Assembly: GCA_947497175.1 (NCBI GenBank)
Contig: CANMFM010000006.1
Span: 62,001-126,000, forward strand
Reading direction: 5' to 3'
DNA: 64,000 bases
From: an uncultured Aquimarina sp.
Lineage (GTDB): Bacteria; Bacteroidota; Bacteroidia; Flavobacteriales; Flavobacteriaceae
Shown: positions 56,530-64,000 of the stretch, one piece after another
Layout of the letters: each line of letters opens with the position of its first letter
Position numbering within the stretch: position 1 is the first letter of the stretch
The notes under the pieces: generated by a model
Seen by the model: only the letters and a program-made list of their open reading frames with translations
Told to the model about the DNA's origin: nothing
Database searches by the model: none
Made by a program: the position numbers and the translations under genes

Positions 56530-57957
56530 TCAATTTTTTAAAGCAATTTTTCGAATCATGCCGCCAAAAATAAAATAATGAAACGGAATCATTAGGTACC
56601 AATATACTCTTCCCCAAATACCTCTTGGTCTAAATGTTGCCGTTTGATGTAACACATTTTTTTCATCAATATCAAATTCTAGCCAGGCTTCTCCCGGAAC
56701 CTTCATTTCTGCAAAAAGTAATAACCTTTTATTCGTTTTATCGGCAACTAACACTCTCCAAAAATCCAGGGCATCTCCAGAGAAAATTTTGTCGGGATGA
56801 GTTCTTCCTCTTCTAAGTCCAACTCCTCCAAAGAATTTATCTAATTGTCCTCTTATTTTCCACATCCAATCTCCATAATACCATCCTGTTTTGCCACCAA
56901 TTGCCCAAATGCGATCTATGACTTTCTCGGGGTTTTTAATTTTGATTTTTTTCTTGTCTGTAAGACAACCACGTTTGGGAACAGTAACATAGCGTTGAAT
57001 ATTGTCTTCGAATCGTCCACTTACCATAGAGTCCTTCCAGCTTGAAACCACTTGATTTTGTTCAATTTTGATAAATGCCAGTTCTAAGGCCCTGGTATAC
57101 GTCATAGGTGTAAACCCTAGTAGCTTTTGCAAACGATTATCATTTGCAATAACGGGGATTGTCATGCTATCGACTAGATTTAGGGCCAATTTATATGATG
57201 TTGAGGTTACAAAATACAACCAATATGAAGAGAGTTTAGGGGTCATTACGGGCACTGTTATAATATAAATCTTGATTCCTCTTACTTTAGCATATAGTTT
57301 TAGCATTTGTTTGTAGGTCAAAATATCCGGGCCGCTAATATCAAAAGACTCATTGTAACACTTTTTGTTCCCTAAAACTCCCGTCATAAAACTAAGTACA
57401 TCTCTAATGGCAATGGGTTGAGTTTTTGTATTCACCCATTTTGGAGTAATCATAACCGGTAACTTTTCGCATAAATCCCTAATAATTTCAAATGATGAAC
57501 TTCCTGAACCTACAATAATGCCCGATCGCAATACGGTAAGATTATAATCGCCTTTGTAGAGCGTTTCTTCTACATTTTTCCTTGACCACAAATGTTTAGA
57601 GAGATTTTTCTCATTGACAATACCGCTAAGGTAAATGACTTGTTTAATATTTGTATTTTCTACATAGGTATTAAAGTTTTGAGCTGATATTTCTTCTTTT
57701 TGATCAAAATCATGGGTAGAAGAACTCATAGAATGGATTAGGTAATAAGCAATATCAATATTCTCAGGAAGTTTTTCAGGGTTTGGTCTTTCAAGAAAGT
57801 CAATTTCTATGATATCAACCTTATGCTTCATTTCTTTATCAATAGCAAGTCGATTTTTATCTCTAACACAGCAAATCACCTCATGACCAGCTTCTAATAA
57901 TAAGGGGAGTAGCCTCATTCCAATATATCCATTGGCTCCAGTAAGCAGTATACGCAT
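56530..57957 (-). CDS. Atypical SDR oxidoreductase with C-terminal DUF2867
   Basis: A 475-residue protein. The N-terminal Rossmann fold has GANGYIG (residues 7-13) and CVRDKNRL for the cofactor adenosine; residues to about 290 resemble NmrA-like NAD(P)-binding proteins. From about 320 the DUF2867 domain carries WYYGDWMWKIRGQLDKFFGG and FRPRGIWGRVYWYLMIPFHY. A hydrophobic end suggests membrane association. The substrate is unknown; related proteins are linked to ubiquinone or lipid metabolism without firm proof. It may share a transcript with the 58019-58450 gene, 61 bases upstream. Confidence 0.9.
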   Translation of the reverse strand: MRILLTGANGYIGMRLLPLLLEAGHEVICCVRDKNRLAIDKEMKHKVDIIEIDFLERPNPEKLPENIDIAYYLIHSMSSSTHDFDQKEEISAQNFNTYVENTNIKQVIYLSGIVNEKNLSKHLWSRKNVEETLYKGDYNLTVLRSGIIVGSGSSSFEIIRDLCEKLPVMITPKWVNTKTQPIAIRDVLSFMTGVLGNKKCYNESFDISGPDILTYKQMLKLYAKVRGIKIYIITVPVMTPKLSSYWLYFVTSTSYKLALNLVDSMTIPVIANDNRLQKLLGFTPMTYTRALELAFIKIEQNQVVSSWKDSMVSGRFEDNIQRYVTVPKRGCLTDKKKIKIKNPEKVIDRIWAIGGKTGWYYGDWMWKIRGQLDKFFGGVGLRRGRTHPDKIFSGDALDFWRVLVADKTNKRLLLFAEMKVPGEAWLEFDIDEKNVLHQTATFRPRGIWGRVYWYLMIPFHYFIFGGMIRKIALKN

Positions 57958-58018
57958 TTTTTCAGGTTAAGTTACGAAGAAATTATATTCAATTGTGTAA
58001 GAATTTACCATCTTCATA

Positions 58019-58450
58019 TCATAGATCCAGAAAATGGGTTGCTTGATGATCTGTTTTGTTATTAAGTATTTTTTTTACGAATGTATGGATTGCCTTATCT
58101 GCTTTAGAAGCTTTAAATTTTATAAAATAATGATCTATATAAACTGAATATTCTTCGGCTTTTCCTTTGTAAAGATTTAGTTTGTAATACGGGATGACTA
58201 AAAGATACCTTTCTAACCGTACATCAAAACCAACTAAAATTCCTTTCGGGCGTAATTCTATGCGGCACGTTTTAATGCGATTATCTAGAATTAATAAGTT
58301 GTGTATTTCTATACTGCTACTGGTGATATGAAGTTTAGGTGATCCAATTCCTTTCAATTTTATTCGTTCTATTAATGAAAACGGAGGGCCGACCTTATTA
58401 TGTATTCGTTGGGTTAATTCTGGATCGTTATGAGAATTATTAACAAGCAT
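58019..58450 (-). CDS. Conserved small protein of unknown function
   Basis: A 143-residue soluble protein without signal peptide. The motifs MLVNNSHNDPELTQRIHNKV and KLHITSSSIEIHNLLILDNR suggest alternating strands and a PH-like or similar sandwich fold, which is only a guess. I do not recognise the family. It lies divergent from argS and upstream of the SDR-DUF2867 gene, with which it may form an operon. Confidence 0.7.
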   Translation of the reverse strand: MLVNNSHNDPELTQRIHNKVGPPFSLIERIKLKGIGSPKLHITSSSIEIHNLLILDNRIKTCRIELRPKGILVGFDVRLERYLLVIPYYKLNLYKGKAEEYSVYIDHYFIKFKASKADKAIHTFVKKILNNKTDHQATHFLDL

Positions 58451-58512
58451 TCTTTTTTATTAAAGATAATGAAATCGTATTAAAACACATGGTGAGAGAC
58501 TATTATTTCTAT

Positions 58513-58520
58513 TATCTTTG
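58513..58520 (+). promoter_or_regulatory. argS promoter -7 box
   Basis: TATCTTTG matches TAnnTTTG; no good TTTG is found 19 bases upstream (GGT there). The transcript start would be near 58527, leaving a leader of about 67 bases with a strong hairpin. Confidence 0.6.
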
Positions 58521-58542
58521 CAGCTTAATTAAGCAAAAAGGT

Positions 58543-58562
58543 ATCCCGCTGCAGAGCGGGAT
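58543..58562 (+). promoter_or_regulatory. Leader hairpin of argS
   Basis: A perfect 8-bp stem ATCCCGCT / AGCGGGAT with a GCAG loop lies in the predicted argS leader, 31 bases before the ATG. No T run follows, so it is not a normal terminator. It may stabilise the message or control translation. Confidence 0.5.
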
Positions 58563-58593
58563 CTTAACTTTAATGATCTTTTATTTATAAAGT

Positions 58594-60372
58594 ATGAGTT
58601 TACAACATACCATTTCAGAACATGTGAAAGTGGCCATACAGGAACTGTATAGTGCTGATCTGAAATCTGTAGAATTACAGGCTACTCGAAAAGAATTTGA
58701 AGGAGACATCACTGTAGTGATATTTCCGATACTTCGTATAGTTAAAGGAAATCCAGTTCACATTGGAGAAGCGGTTGGTAAACATCTTGTAGATCATGTC
58801 GAAGAAGTTAAAGACTACAATGTGGTAAAGGGTTTTTTAAATCTTGTAATTGCGGATTCTTATTATCTTAATTTTTTTACAAGTATTAAGGATAATGAGC
58901 GTTTTGGTCTTGGTAATGTAAGAGAAGATGATAAAGCCGTTATGGTTGAGTTTTCGTCTCCTAATACCAATAAACCATTGCACCTGGGCCATGTTAGAAA
59001 TATTCTTTTGGGATATGCCGTAGCAGAAATTATTAAAGCAAGTGGTAAAAAAGTATATAAGACTCAAATCATAAATGATCGAGGAATACATATTTGTAAG
59101 AGCATGCTTGCATGGCAAAAATTTGGAGAAGGAGAAACTCCAGAATCAACTGGATTAAAAGGAGATAAACTCGTCGGTAATTATTACGTAAAGTTTGATC
59201 AACTATATAAAACTCAAATAGCAGAATTAATAGCACAAGGAGTATCTGAAGAAGAAGCAAAAAAAGAAGCACCAATTTTAATTGAAGCCCAAGAAATGCT
59301 TCGCAAATGGGAAACAGGAGATCCAGAAGTAGTAAGGTTGTGGAAAATGATGAATCAATGGGTCTACGCAGGATTTGACCAAACGTATAAAACTATTGGA
59401 GTAGATTTTGATAGTTATTATTATGAAAGTAACACCTACTTATTAGGAAAGGATAATATAGAAGAAGGTCTGTCGAAGGGAGTTTTCTTCAAAAAAGAAG
59501 ATGGGTCGGTATGGTGCGACCTAACCGATGAAGGACTTGATGAAAAATTAGTATTGCGTAGCGATGGTACTGCAGTATACATGACACAAGACATTGGTAC
59601 GGCCATACAACGAGTTAAAGATAACCCCGATGTAGGCGGAATGATTTATACCGTCGGGAATGAGCAGGATTATCACTTTAAGGTACTATTTCTAATTTTG
59701 AAGAAATTAGGGTACGATTGGGCCAAGCATTTACATCATCTCAGCTATGGTATGGTAGATTTGCCAAGTGGTAAAATGAAGAGTAGAGAAGGGACAGTAG
59801 TAGATGCTGATGATTTGATGGTAGAAATGACAGAAACGGCAGAAGAAGCTTCGAAAGAGTTAGGGAAATTAGAGGGATATAGCGAAGAAGAAAAACAAGA
59901 GATATACAAGATTATTGGCTTAGGATCTTTGAAGTATTACATACTGAAAGTAGATCCGAAAAAAAGAATTCTCTTTAACCCGGAAGAATCTGTAGATCTA
60001 AAAGGAAACACAGGCTCGTTTATACAATATACATACGCAAGGATTCAAGCAATTCTGCGTAAAGCAGATTTTGAGTATACAAAAGCATGTAAAGATATAC
60101 GACTGCATCCCAAAGAAAAAGAACTGATTAAACAACTCGAACTATATCCCGAAGTTATACAAAACGCAGCTAATGAGCTTAGTCCTGCATTAGTTGCAAA
60201 TTATACCTATGACCTGGTAAAAACGTATAATTCTTTCTTTCAGAACGTCTCTATATTTGGCGCCGATTCTGATCCGGAAAAAAACTTTAGAGTACAGCTT
60301 TCTGAAGTAGTAGGAAATACAATTAAATCAGCTTTTGGATTGCTGGGGATTAATGTTCCCGATCGAATGTAG
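58594..60372 (+). CDS. argS: Arginyl-tRNA synthetase
   Basis: A 592-residue class I synthetase. The N-terminal additional domain (1-110) contacts the tRNA elbow. The HIGH-type signature is HLGH at residues 130-133 in NKPLHLGHVRN, the KMSKS-like loop is KMKSR at 394-398 (SGKMKSREGTVVD) and the anticodon-binding DALR domain ends the protein. It charges tRNA-Arg with arginine. It has its own promoter and a leader hairpin, and follows the divergent 58019-58450 gene. It ends the arginine-themed set that includes carA, the DDAH-like gene and ctlX. Confidence 0.99.
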   Translation: MSLQHTISEHVKVAIQELYSADLKSVELQATRKEFEGDITVVIFPILRIVKGNPVHIGEAVGKHLVDHVEEVKDYNVVKGFLNLVIADSYYLNFFTSIKDNERFGLGNVREDDKAVMVEFSSPNTNKPLHLGHVRNILLGYAVAEIIKASGKKVYKTQIINDRGIHICKSMLAWQKFGEGETPESTGLKGDKLVGNYYVKFDQLYKTQIAELIAQGVSEEEAKKEAPILIEAQEMLRKWETGDPEVVRLWKMMNQWVYAGFDQTYKTIGVDFDSYYYESNTYLLGKDNIEEGLSKGVFFKKEDGSVWCDLTDEGLDEKLVLRSDGTAVYMTQDIGTAIQRVKDNPDVGGMIYTVGNEQDYHFKVLFLILKKLGYDWAKHLHHLSYGMVDLPSGKMKSREGTVVDADDLMVEMTETAEEASKELGKLEGYSEEEKQEIYKIIGLGSLKYYILKVDPKKRILFNPEESVDLKGNTGSFIQYTYARIQAILRKADFEYTKACKDIRLHPKEKELIKQLELYPEVIQNAANELSPALVANYTYDLVKTYNSFFQNVSIFGADSDPEKNFRVQLSEVVGNTIKSAFGLLGINVPDRM

Positions 60373-60480
60373 TACTTCTAAATTTCTTTTCTAAACTTAA
60401 GAATTAACAGGGATATATACCATATGGCGAAATTTTATGAATTTTGACCGATATGCGTTAAAAAAAATATGGGTTAAATG

Positions 60481-60510
60481 TTGTGAAAGTTGTCAGTTTT
60501 TATATTTTAG
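60481..60510 (+). promoter_or_regulatory. Promoter of the GNAT acetyltransferase gene
   Basis: TTG (60481-60483), 19 bases, then TATTTTAG (60503-60510), one mismatch from TAnnTTTG. The -7 box ends five bases before the chosen ATG, so the transcript would be nearly leaderless; this also argues for the start at 60515. Confidence 0.5.
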
Positions 60511-60514
60511 TATT

Positions 60515-60982
60515 ATGAAGCATCAAATTAGTAGAGCAACTGATATTGATTTACCGTTAATGCAACGTTTATTTTATCAAACGGTAACTACTTATGGTTC
60601 AATGTTATTTACAAAGTCTGAAATTAAAATATATTCACGATTAGCTACAAATAAACTGTATTGGCAAAAGAAGTTTAAAAGAGACTTCATTTATAACGCT
60701 AAACTCAATGGAGAAATAGTAGGGTCGTTTTCAATGGATACCGTTGGAAATATAGAATATGTTTTTGTACATCAGAACTATAAAGGACAAGGTATCGCCA
60801 AAGACTTATATAAAACTATTGAAGAAGTAGCTAGGCAACATAATATTACTATGCTTACAACCCAGATCAATATGTTTACTCAACCTTTTTTTGAGAAAAA
60901 TGGATTTGAAATTATTAAAAATGAAGTAGAAGTTGTTGGGGGTGAAAAGATTGTGAGTTATAGTGGTGTAAAACATATCTAA
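60515..60982 (+). CDS. GNAT-family N-acetyltransferase
   Basis: A 155-residue protein. Motif A is YVFVHQNYKGQGIAKDLYK, whose Q-N-Y-K-G-Q-G part binds acetyl-CoA, and motif B lies near QPFFEKNGFEII. The start at 60515 fits MKHQISRATDIDLPLMQ, the usual N-terminal pattern. An upstream ATG at 60437 would add 26 residues with no family features and pass through the promoter. The substrate is unknown. It overlaps the convergent TonB-receptor gene by 4 bases. Confidence 0.88.
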   Translation: MKHQISRATDIDLPLMQRLFYQTVTTYGSMLFTKSEIKIYSRLATNKLYWQKKFKRDFIYNAKLNGEIVGSFSMDTVGNIEYVFVHQNYKGQGIAKDLYKTIEEVARQHNITMLTTQINMFTQPFFEKNGFEIIKNEVEVVGGEKIVSYSGVKHI

Positions 60983-63495
60983 AAATTTATTCTAATCACT
61001 GCATTAGGAGTAAAGCCTAATCCAAATTCTTTAATTTCTTCTACAGTATTTTCAAGATTTATTTTATAATAGTTATTTACTGTATTTTTTTTACTTACTA
61101 TATTCCATATCGAAACCCCTATAAGTCCAGTAGATTTTTTTCCTAGTTTGACATTGTAGGTTGCCGAAGCGTCCCAGCGAATGTAATCATCTAAAGTAGC
61201 GTTATTTGGATTTTGATAATTAATGGTATTGTCTGAAATCTCATTCCCAAAAGTAGGTAATGTAGTAGGCTTGCCACTATGCCAGTTTAAACCACTTGAG
61301 AGTTTAAGGTTCTCTAATGTATAGGTAACTGCCAGATTGATATTATGCGTTATATCTATATTATTAGGAAAATCAGCTTCAAACAAAGTAGTAAAAGTGT
61401 AATCATTTTGACCATATGAATAACTTAGCCAGGTGCTAAGGTTTTGAAACCTCTTATTAATTAGAAAATCAATCCCTTTTATGGTATAACTTCCGTGGTC
61501 TTGTAAAAATTCAAACTGATTTTGAAATCCTTGGCTTTGGGCGATGATACCATCCACATTTTTATAGTATAGATCTGAGCTAATTAGCCAATTATTATGA
61601 TTGTAACTTAGTCCAAGCGAGATTTGTTGGCTTTTGAGTATAGGGATGTTTTGCTCATTAGAAAGGACCCATTTTCGGTTCTCTACTCCCAAAAAATCGT
61701 TCTGAGATTCAATAATTTGAGAAGTTACCTGATTTTTTAACTCTCCAAGAGCTTCAATCGTAAAATGATTATAAAACCTATGATTAAAACTTACCCTGGG
61801 TTCAAAAAAATAATCATCAAATTTATCAAAATGATTAAGACGTACTCCTAGATTAAGATGCGTGTTGTTGTCTTTTGATTTGTATTCAATTTCAGAAAAG
61901 ATACTATTGGTGCGAATTACCTCTTTGGTGAGATCCCTAAATGTAGGATTATTTACATCTCTTACGTTAGATATTCCAGTTTCATTAAATTGATATCCGG
62001 TTTTAAGATTAAAAAAGCTATTTAATTTATATAAACTATGTAGTTTAATACCGCTTTCTAAAACGTCATTTTCTTGCAATAAACGCTGGTCACTTAAAAT
62101 ATCAGAATTTATTGCTTCAAGTCCATAATTCGTACCGTATAATAATAGTTCACTTCTAAAAGAGTCATTCCAGTTTCTTTGATACGAGATGCCGGCTGCG
62201 CTATTATTTTGTTGTATACTACTTTCTCGGGCAATATTTATTTGATCGATTAATGTATTTTCCTGAAAAACAAGACTGTTTTTAATAATTAGTCCATTAA
62301 TTTTTAATAAATCCTTTGGAGTTAATTGATATAACCATCTCAGGCTGGCGTCATAAAAAGAAAATTCATCATCTGTATTGAATATACCTTCTGTTGTGTT
62401 TACAACTTCAGAATCTTGAAAAACTTTGTCAAAAAATTGAGAATAAGTTGGAGTCTCCACAAGTTCGCTTATAGATTTTCTAACGGATAGTTGCAATGAT
62501 GATTTTGTACCCAAAGGAGTGTCGATATAAGCATCTGCACTAATCATATTTATCCCCAAACTTGCATCTAAAGATTGATTGATCTCATTTGTTGTATTCA
62601 TGGCAATAACACTGGATACACCGTCTCCGTAACGTGCACTGGTTCCATTTTTGATAAGCTGAACATTTCTGGTCAGGTATGGATTAAATGCAGATATAAG
62701 ACCAAAAAAATGCCCTGATTGATACATTTTGATTCCATCCCAGAGAATTAGATTTTGATCATTAGTACCGCCTCTTACATTGATATCTGATACCGTTTCT
62801 TCTACACTGAGTATACCAGGAAGCGCTTGTATGGTTTGTAATAAATCAGGTTCAATTAGGCCAGGTAATATGCCAAAATCAGTATAGTCAATAACAATGG
62901 ATCCATCAGATTTTTTATCAATTCCTTTTATCAAATAATCGTTGAGGATTACTTCGGTCAAATATTGAACTTCAGGAGTTAAGTATACCACTATGCATGG
63001 TGTTTTTAATAAGTCTTTGGCAGGAATTATTACAGTCTTAAACCCTATAAAATTAATCGTTATTAGTGTTTTTGGGTTATCGATGATAAGATTAAACGAA
63101 CCATTTTTATCACTAATAGTAGAATTTGTTTTTGTCTGAATTGTTGCATTTTCCAATACTTTATTATCCAAAAGGGATTGGATGACTCCGCAAATTTGAT
63201 ACTTTTGATTTTTACGATTTAATGCAATGTCTTTTTCATTTAAAAAAGTGTACTCCAAAGGAGTATTTTGTCTTAAATATTCAATGGTTTTTTTTAAATT
63301 TAATGTGTCAGAGGGGCTTTGTATTAGTATCTCATCTATATCTTCATCTATATAAGTAAAGCGACAATTAAATTTTTCCTGAACCTGATTTAGTACTGAC
63401 AAAAGGGTGAATTTATCCTTGTCAGACTGTGAGTACGTCTGGTAACTTGAAAAAAAAAGGATGATAAGTATAGCTGTGATATTGGTTTTGATCAC
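60979..63495 (-). CDS. FecA-type TonB-dependent receptor with STN and carboxypeptidase-like domains
   Basis: An 838-residue outer-membrane receptor. The signal peptide (1-22) is followed by an STN (secretin/TonB N-terminal) domain (about 30-95), a carboxypeptidase-regulatory-like domain (about 96-190 with ENATIQTKTNSTISDKNGSF), a plug (about 205-310 with ETVSDINVRGGTNDQNLILW) and a barrel ending GFTPNAVIRINF. The STN domain signals ligand binding to a FecR-type anti-sigma factor, here the overlapping gene at 63492. Iron-chelate, vitamin or carbohydrate ligands are all possible. Confidence 0.93.
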   Translation of the reverse strand: MIKTNITAILIILFFSSYQTYSQSDKDKFTLLSVLNQVQEKFNCRFTYIDEDIDEILIQSPSDTLNLKKTIEYLRQNTPLEYTFLNEKDIALNRKNQKYQICGVIQSLLDNKVLENATIQTKTNSTISDKNGSFNLIIDNPKTLITINFIGFKTVIIPAKDLLKTPCIVVYLTPEVQYLTEVILNDYLIKGIDKKSDGSIVIDYTDFGILPGLIEPDLLQTIQALPGILSVEETVSDINVRGGTNDQNLILWDGIKMYQSGHFFGLISAFNPYLTRNVQLIKNGTSARYGDGVSSVIAMNTTNEINQSLDASLGINMISADAYIDTPLGTKSSLQLSVRKSISELVETPTYSQFFDKVFQDSEVVNTTEGIFNTDDEFSFYDASLRWLYQLTPKDLLKINGLIIKNSLVFQENTLIDQINIARESSIQQNNSAAGISYQRNWNDSFRSELLLYGTNYGLEAINSDILSDQRLLQENDVLESGIKLHSLYKLNSFFNLKTGYQFNETGISNVRDVNNPTFRDLTKEVIRTNSIFSEIEYKSKDNNTHLNLGVRLNHFDKFDDYFFEPRVSFNHRFYNHFTIEALGELKNQVTSQIIESQNDFLGVENRKWVLSNEQNIPILKSQQISLGLSYNHNNWLISSDLYYKNVDGIIAQSQGFQNQFEFLQDHGSYTIKGIDFLINKRFQNLSTWLSYSYGQNDYTFTTLFEADFPNNIDITHNINLAVTYTLENLKLSSGLNWHSGKPTTLPTFGNEISDNTINYQNPNNATLDDYIRWDASATYNVKLGKKSTGLIGVSIWNIVSKKNTVNNYYKINLENTVEEIKEFGLGFTPNAVIRINF

Positions 63496-64000
63496 TCTTT
63501 ATACAGGGTTATGTTGTTATTGTCAATCTCATATTTCAAACGCATTGGTATGGTTATAGATTGTAATGCGGTTTTAATATCTGAATGTACAAAATTACCA
63601 GTAAAAAGTTTATCTCGATCTATGTTTTTTGCAATAATTATGACATTATATTGTCTTTCAAATTCTTGAAGAACATGCCAAAAAGGAGTGCTACTGAAGG
63701 AACTCAAATTATTCATCCAGTCTGGTTTTGCTAGAGAAGTCGTCGTGTCAAAGATTTCATTTTTTTGTATTCTAAAAACGGTACCTGCAGAAAGTTTAAT
63801 ACTGTTTTCGTTGTGCGTAACACGTACAAGACCTTCGAAGCAAGCTACTTCAAAATAATTCTCTCTTTGCTTAACATTAAATTCTGTTCCTAATACACTA
63901 ATGATACCCGATTCGGTATGCACATCAAATTTTTTTCCTTTAGCAACCTTAAAATAAGCCTCACCCTCTAATTTTATGTTACGATTATCTTCCCAGTTTT
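63492..64000 (-). CDS. FecR-family anti-sigma factor, 5' end cut off by the window edge
   Basis: The frame is open from base 64000 down to its stop at 63492, giving at least 169 residues. It has the FecR domain strand NIKLEGEAYFKVAKGKKFDV and then VLGTEFNVKQ. The C-terminal DUF4974 domain holds FERQYNVIIIAKNIDRDKLF and TGNFVHSDIKTALQSI. FecR proteins cross the inner membrane, hold an ECF sigma factor and receive the signal from the STN domain of the receptor. The stop overlaps the receptor start by 4 bases. The sigma factor gene presumably lies beyond the window. Confidence 0.93.
   Translation of the reverse strand, partial: NWEDNRNIKLEGEAYFKVAKGKKFDVHTESGIISVLGTEFNVKQRENYFEVACFEGLVRVTHNENSIKLSAGTVFRIQKNEIFDTTTSLAKPDWMNNLSSFSSTPFWHVLQEFERQYNVIIIAKNIDRDKLFTGNFVHSDIKTALQSITIPMRLKYEIDNNNITLYKE

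Noticed and set aside
60437..60514. Earlier start for the GNAT gene
   Set aside because: The 26 extra residues are not GNAT-like and would be translated across the predicted promoter.

Overview
The window is chromosomal DNA from a Bacteroidota bacterium, most likely a marine member of the Flavobacteriaceae. The evidence is AT-rich sequence, promoters of the TTTG-N19-TAnnTTTG type rather than sigma70 boxes, paired SusC/SusD outer-membrane systems, a FecR/TonB-receptor pair, a fused str-S10-spc-alpha ribosomal cluster without tuf, and zinc-free forms of ribosomal proteins. I see no phage, insertion sequence, CRISPR array, rRNA or tRNA.

Layout. (1) 1-16.1 kb is a mixed housekeeping and envelope region: a truncated paraoxonase-like gene, a fasciclin lipoprotein, a DUF2459 protein, a degenerate 21-base tandem repeat, a 2030-residue alpha-2-macroglobulin-like protein, a murein ligase of the Mpl type, a PaiB-like protein, a DUF1569 protein, RadC, a DUF7033/deacetylase-like protein, a YjjG-type nucleotidase and two secreted proteins I do not recognise. 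(2) 16.1-19.0 kb holds rarA, a rhomboid protease and rlmB. (3) 19.1-31.4 kb holds two tandem SusC-SusD-SusE-type operons on the minus strand, each ended by its own hairpin terminator, with no degradative enzymes beside them. (4) 31.8-49.1 kb is the ribosomal supercluster rpsL to rplQ with fusA, secY, infA and rpoA. (5) 49.2-60.4 kb holds carA, eno, gltA, two guanidino-modifying hydrolases (DDAH-like and CtlX) followed by an Rrf2 regulator, a CpeT-like lipoprotein, an SDR-DUF2867 protein, a small unknown and argS. (6) 60.5-64 kb holds a GNAT acetyltransferase and a FecR-type anti-sigma factor overlapping its TonB receptor; this pair runs off the right edge.

How the parts fit. Region 4 is one long, tightly packed cluster broken by only five sizeable gaps: before rplC, rpsH, rpmJ, rpsD and rplQ. 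Each gap contains either a recognisable promoter or a base-paired structure: an attenuator-like element before rplC-rplD, a hairpin before rpsH, a promoter plus hairpin before rpmJ, a nested three-helix element before rpsD and a two-tier stem before rplQ. I interpret these as candidate ribosomal-protein autoregulatory leaders. Region 5 has an arginine/citrulline/carbamoyl-phosphate theme: carA, DDAH-like, CtlX, a possible regulator and argS. Region 3 is surface nutrient uptake of unknown substrate.

The most unusual items are the ribosomal gap elements, the 21-base array whose two strands can both be read as heptad repeats, the DDAH-CtlX-Rrf2 cluster, and a palindrome overlapping the rarA promoter. 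I did not find a clearly new defence or biosynthetic system.
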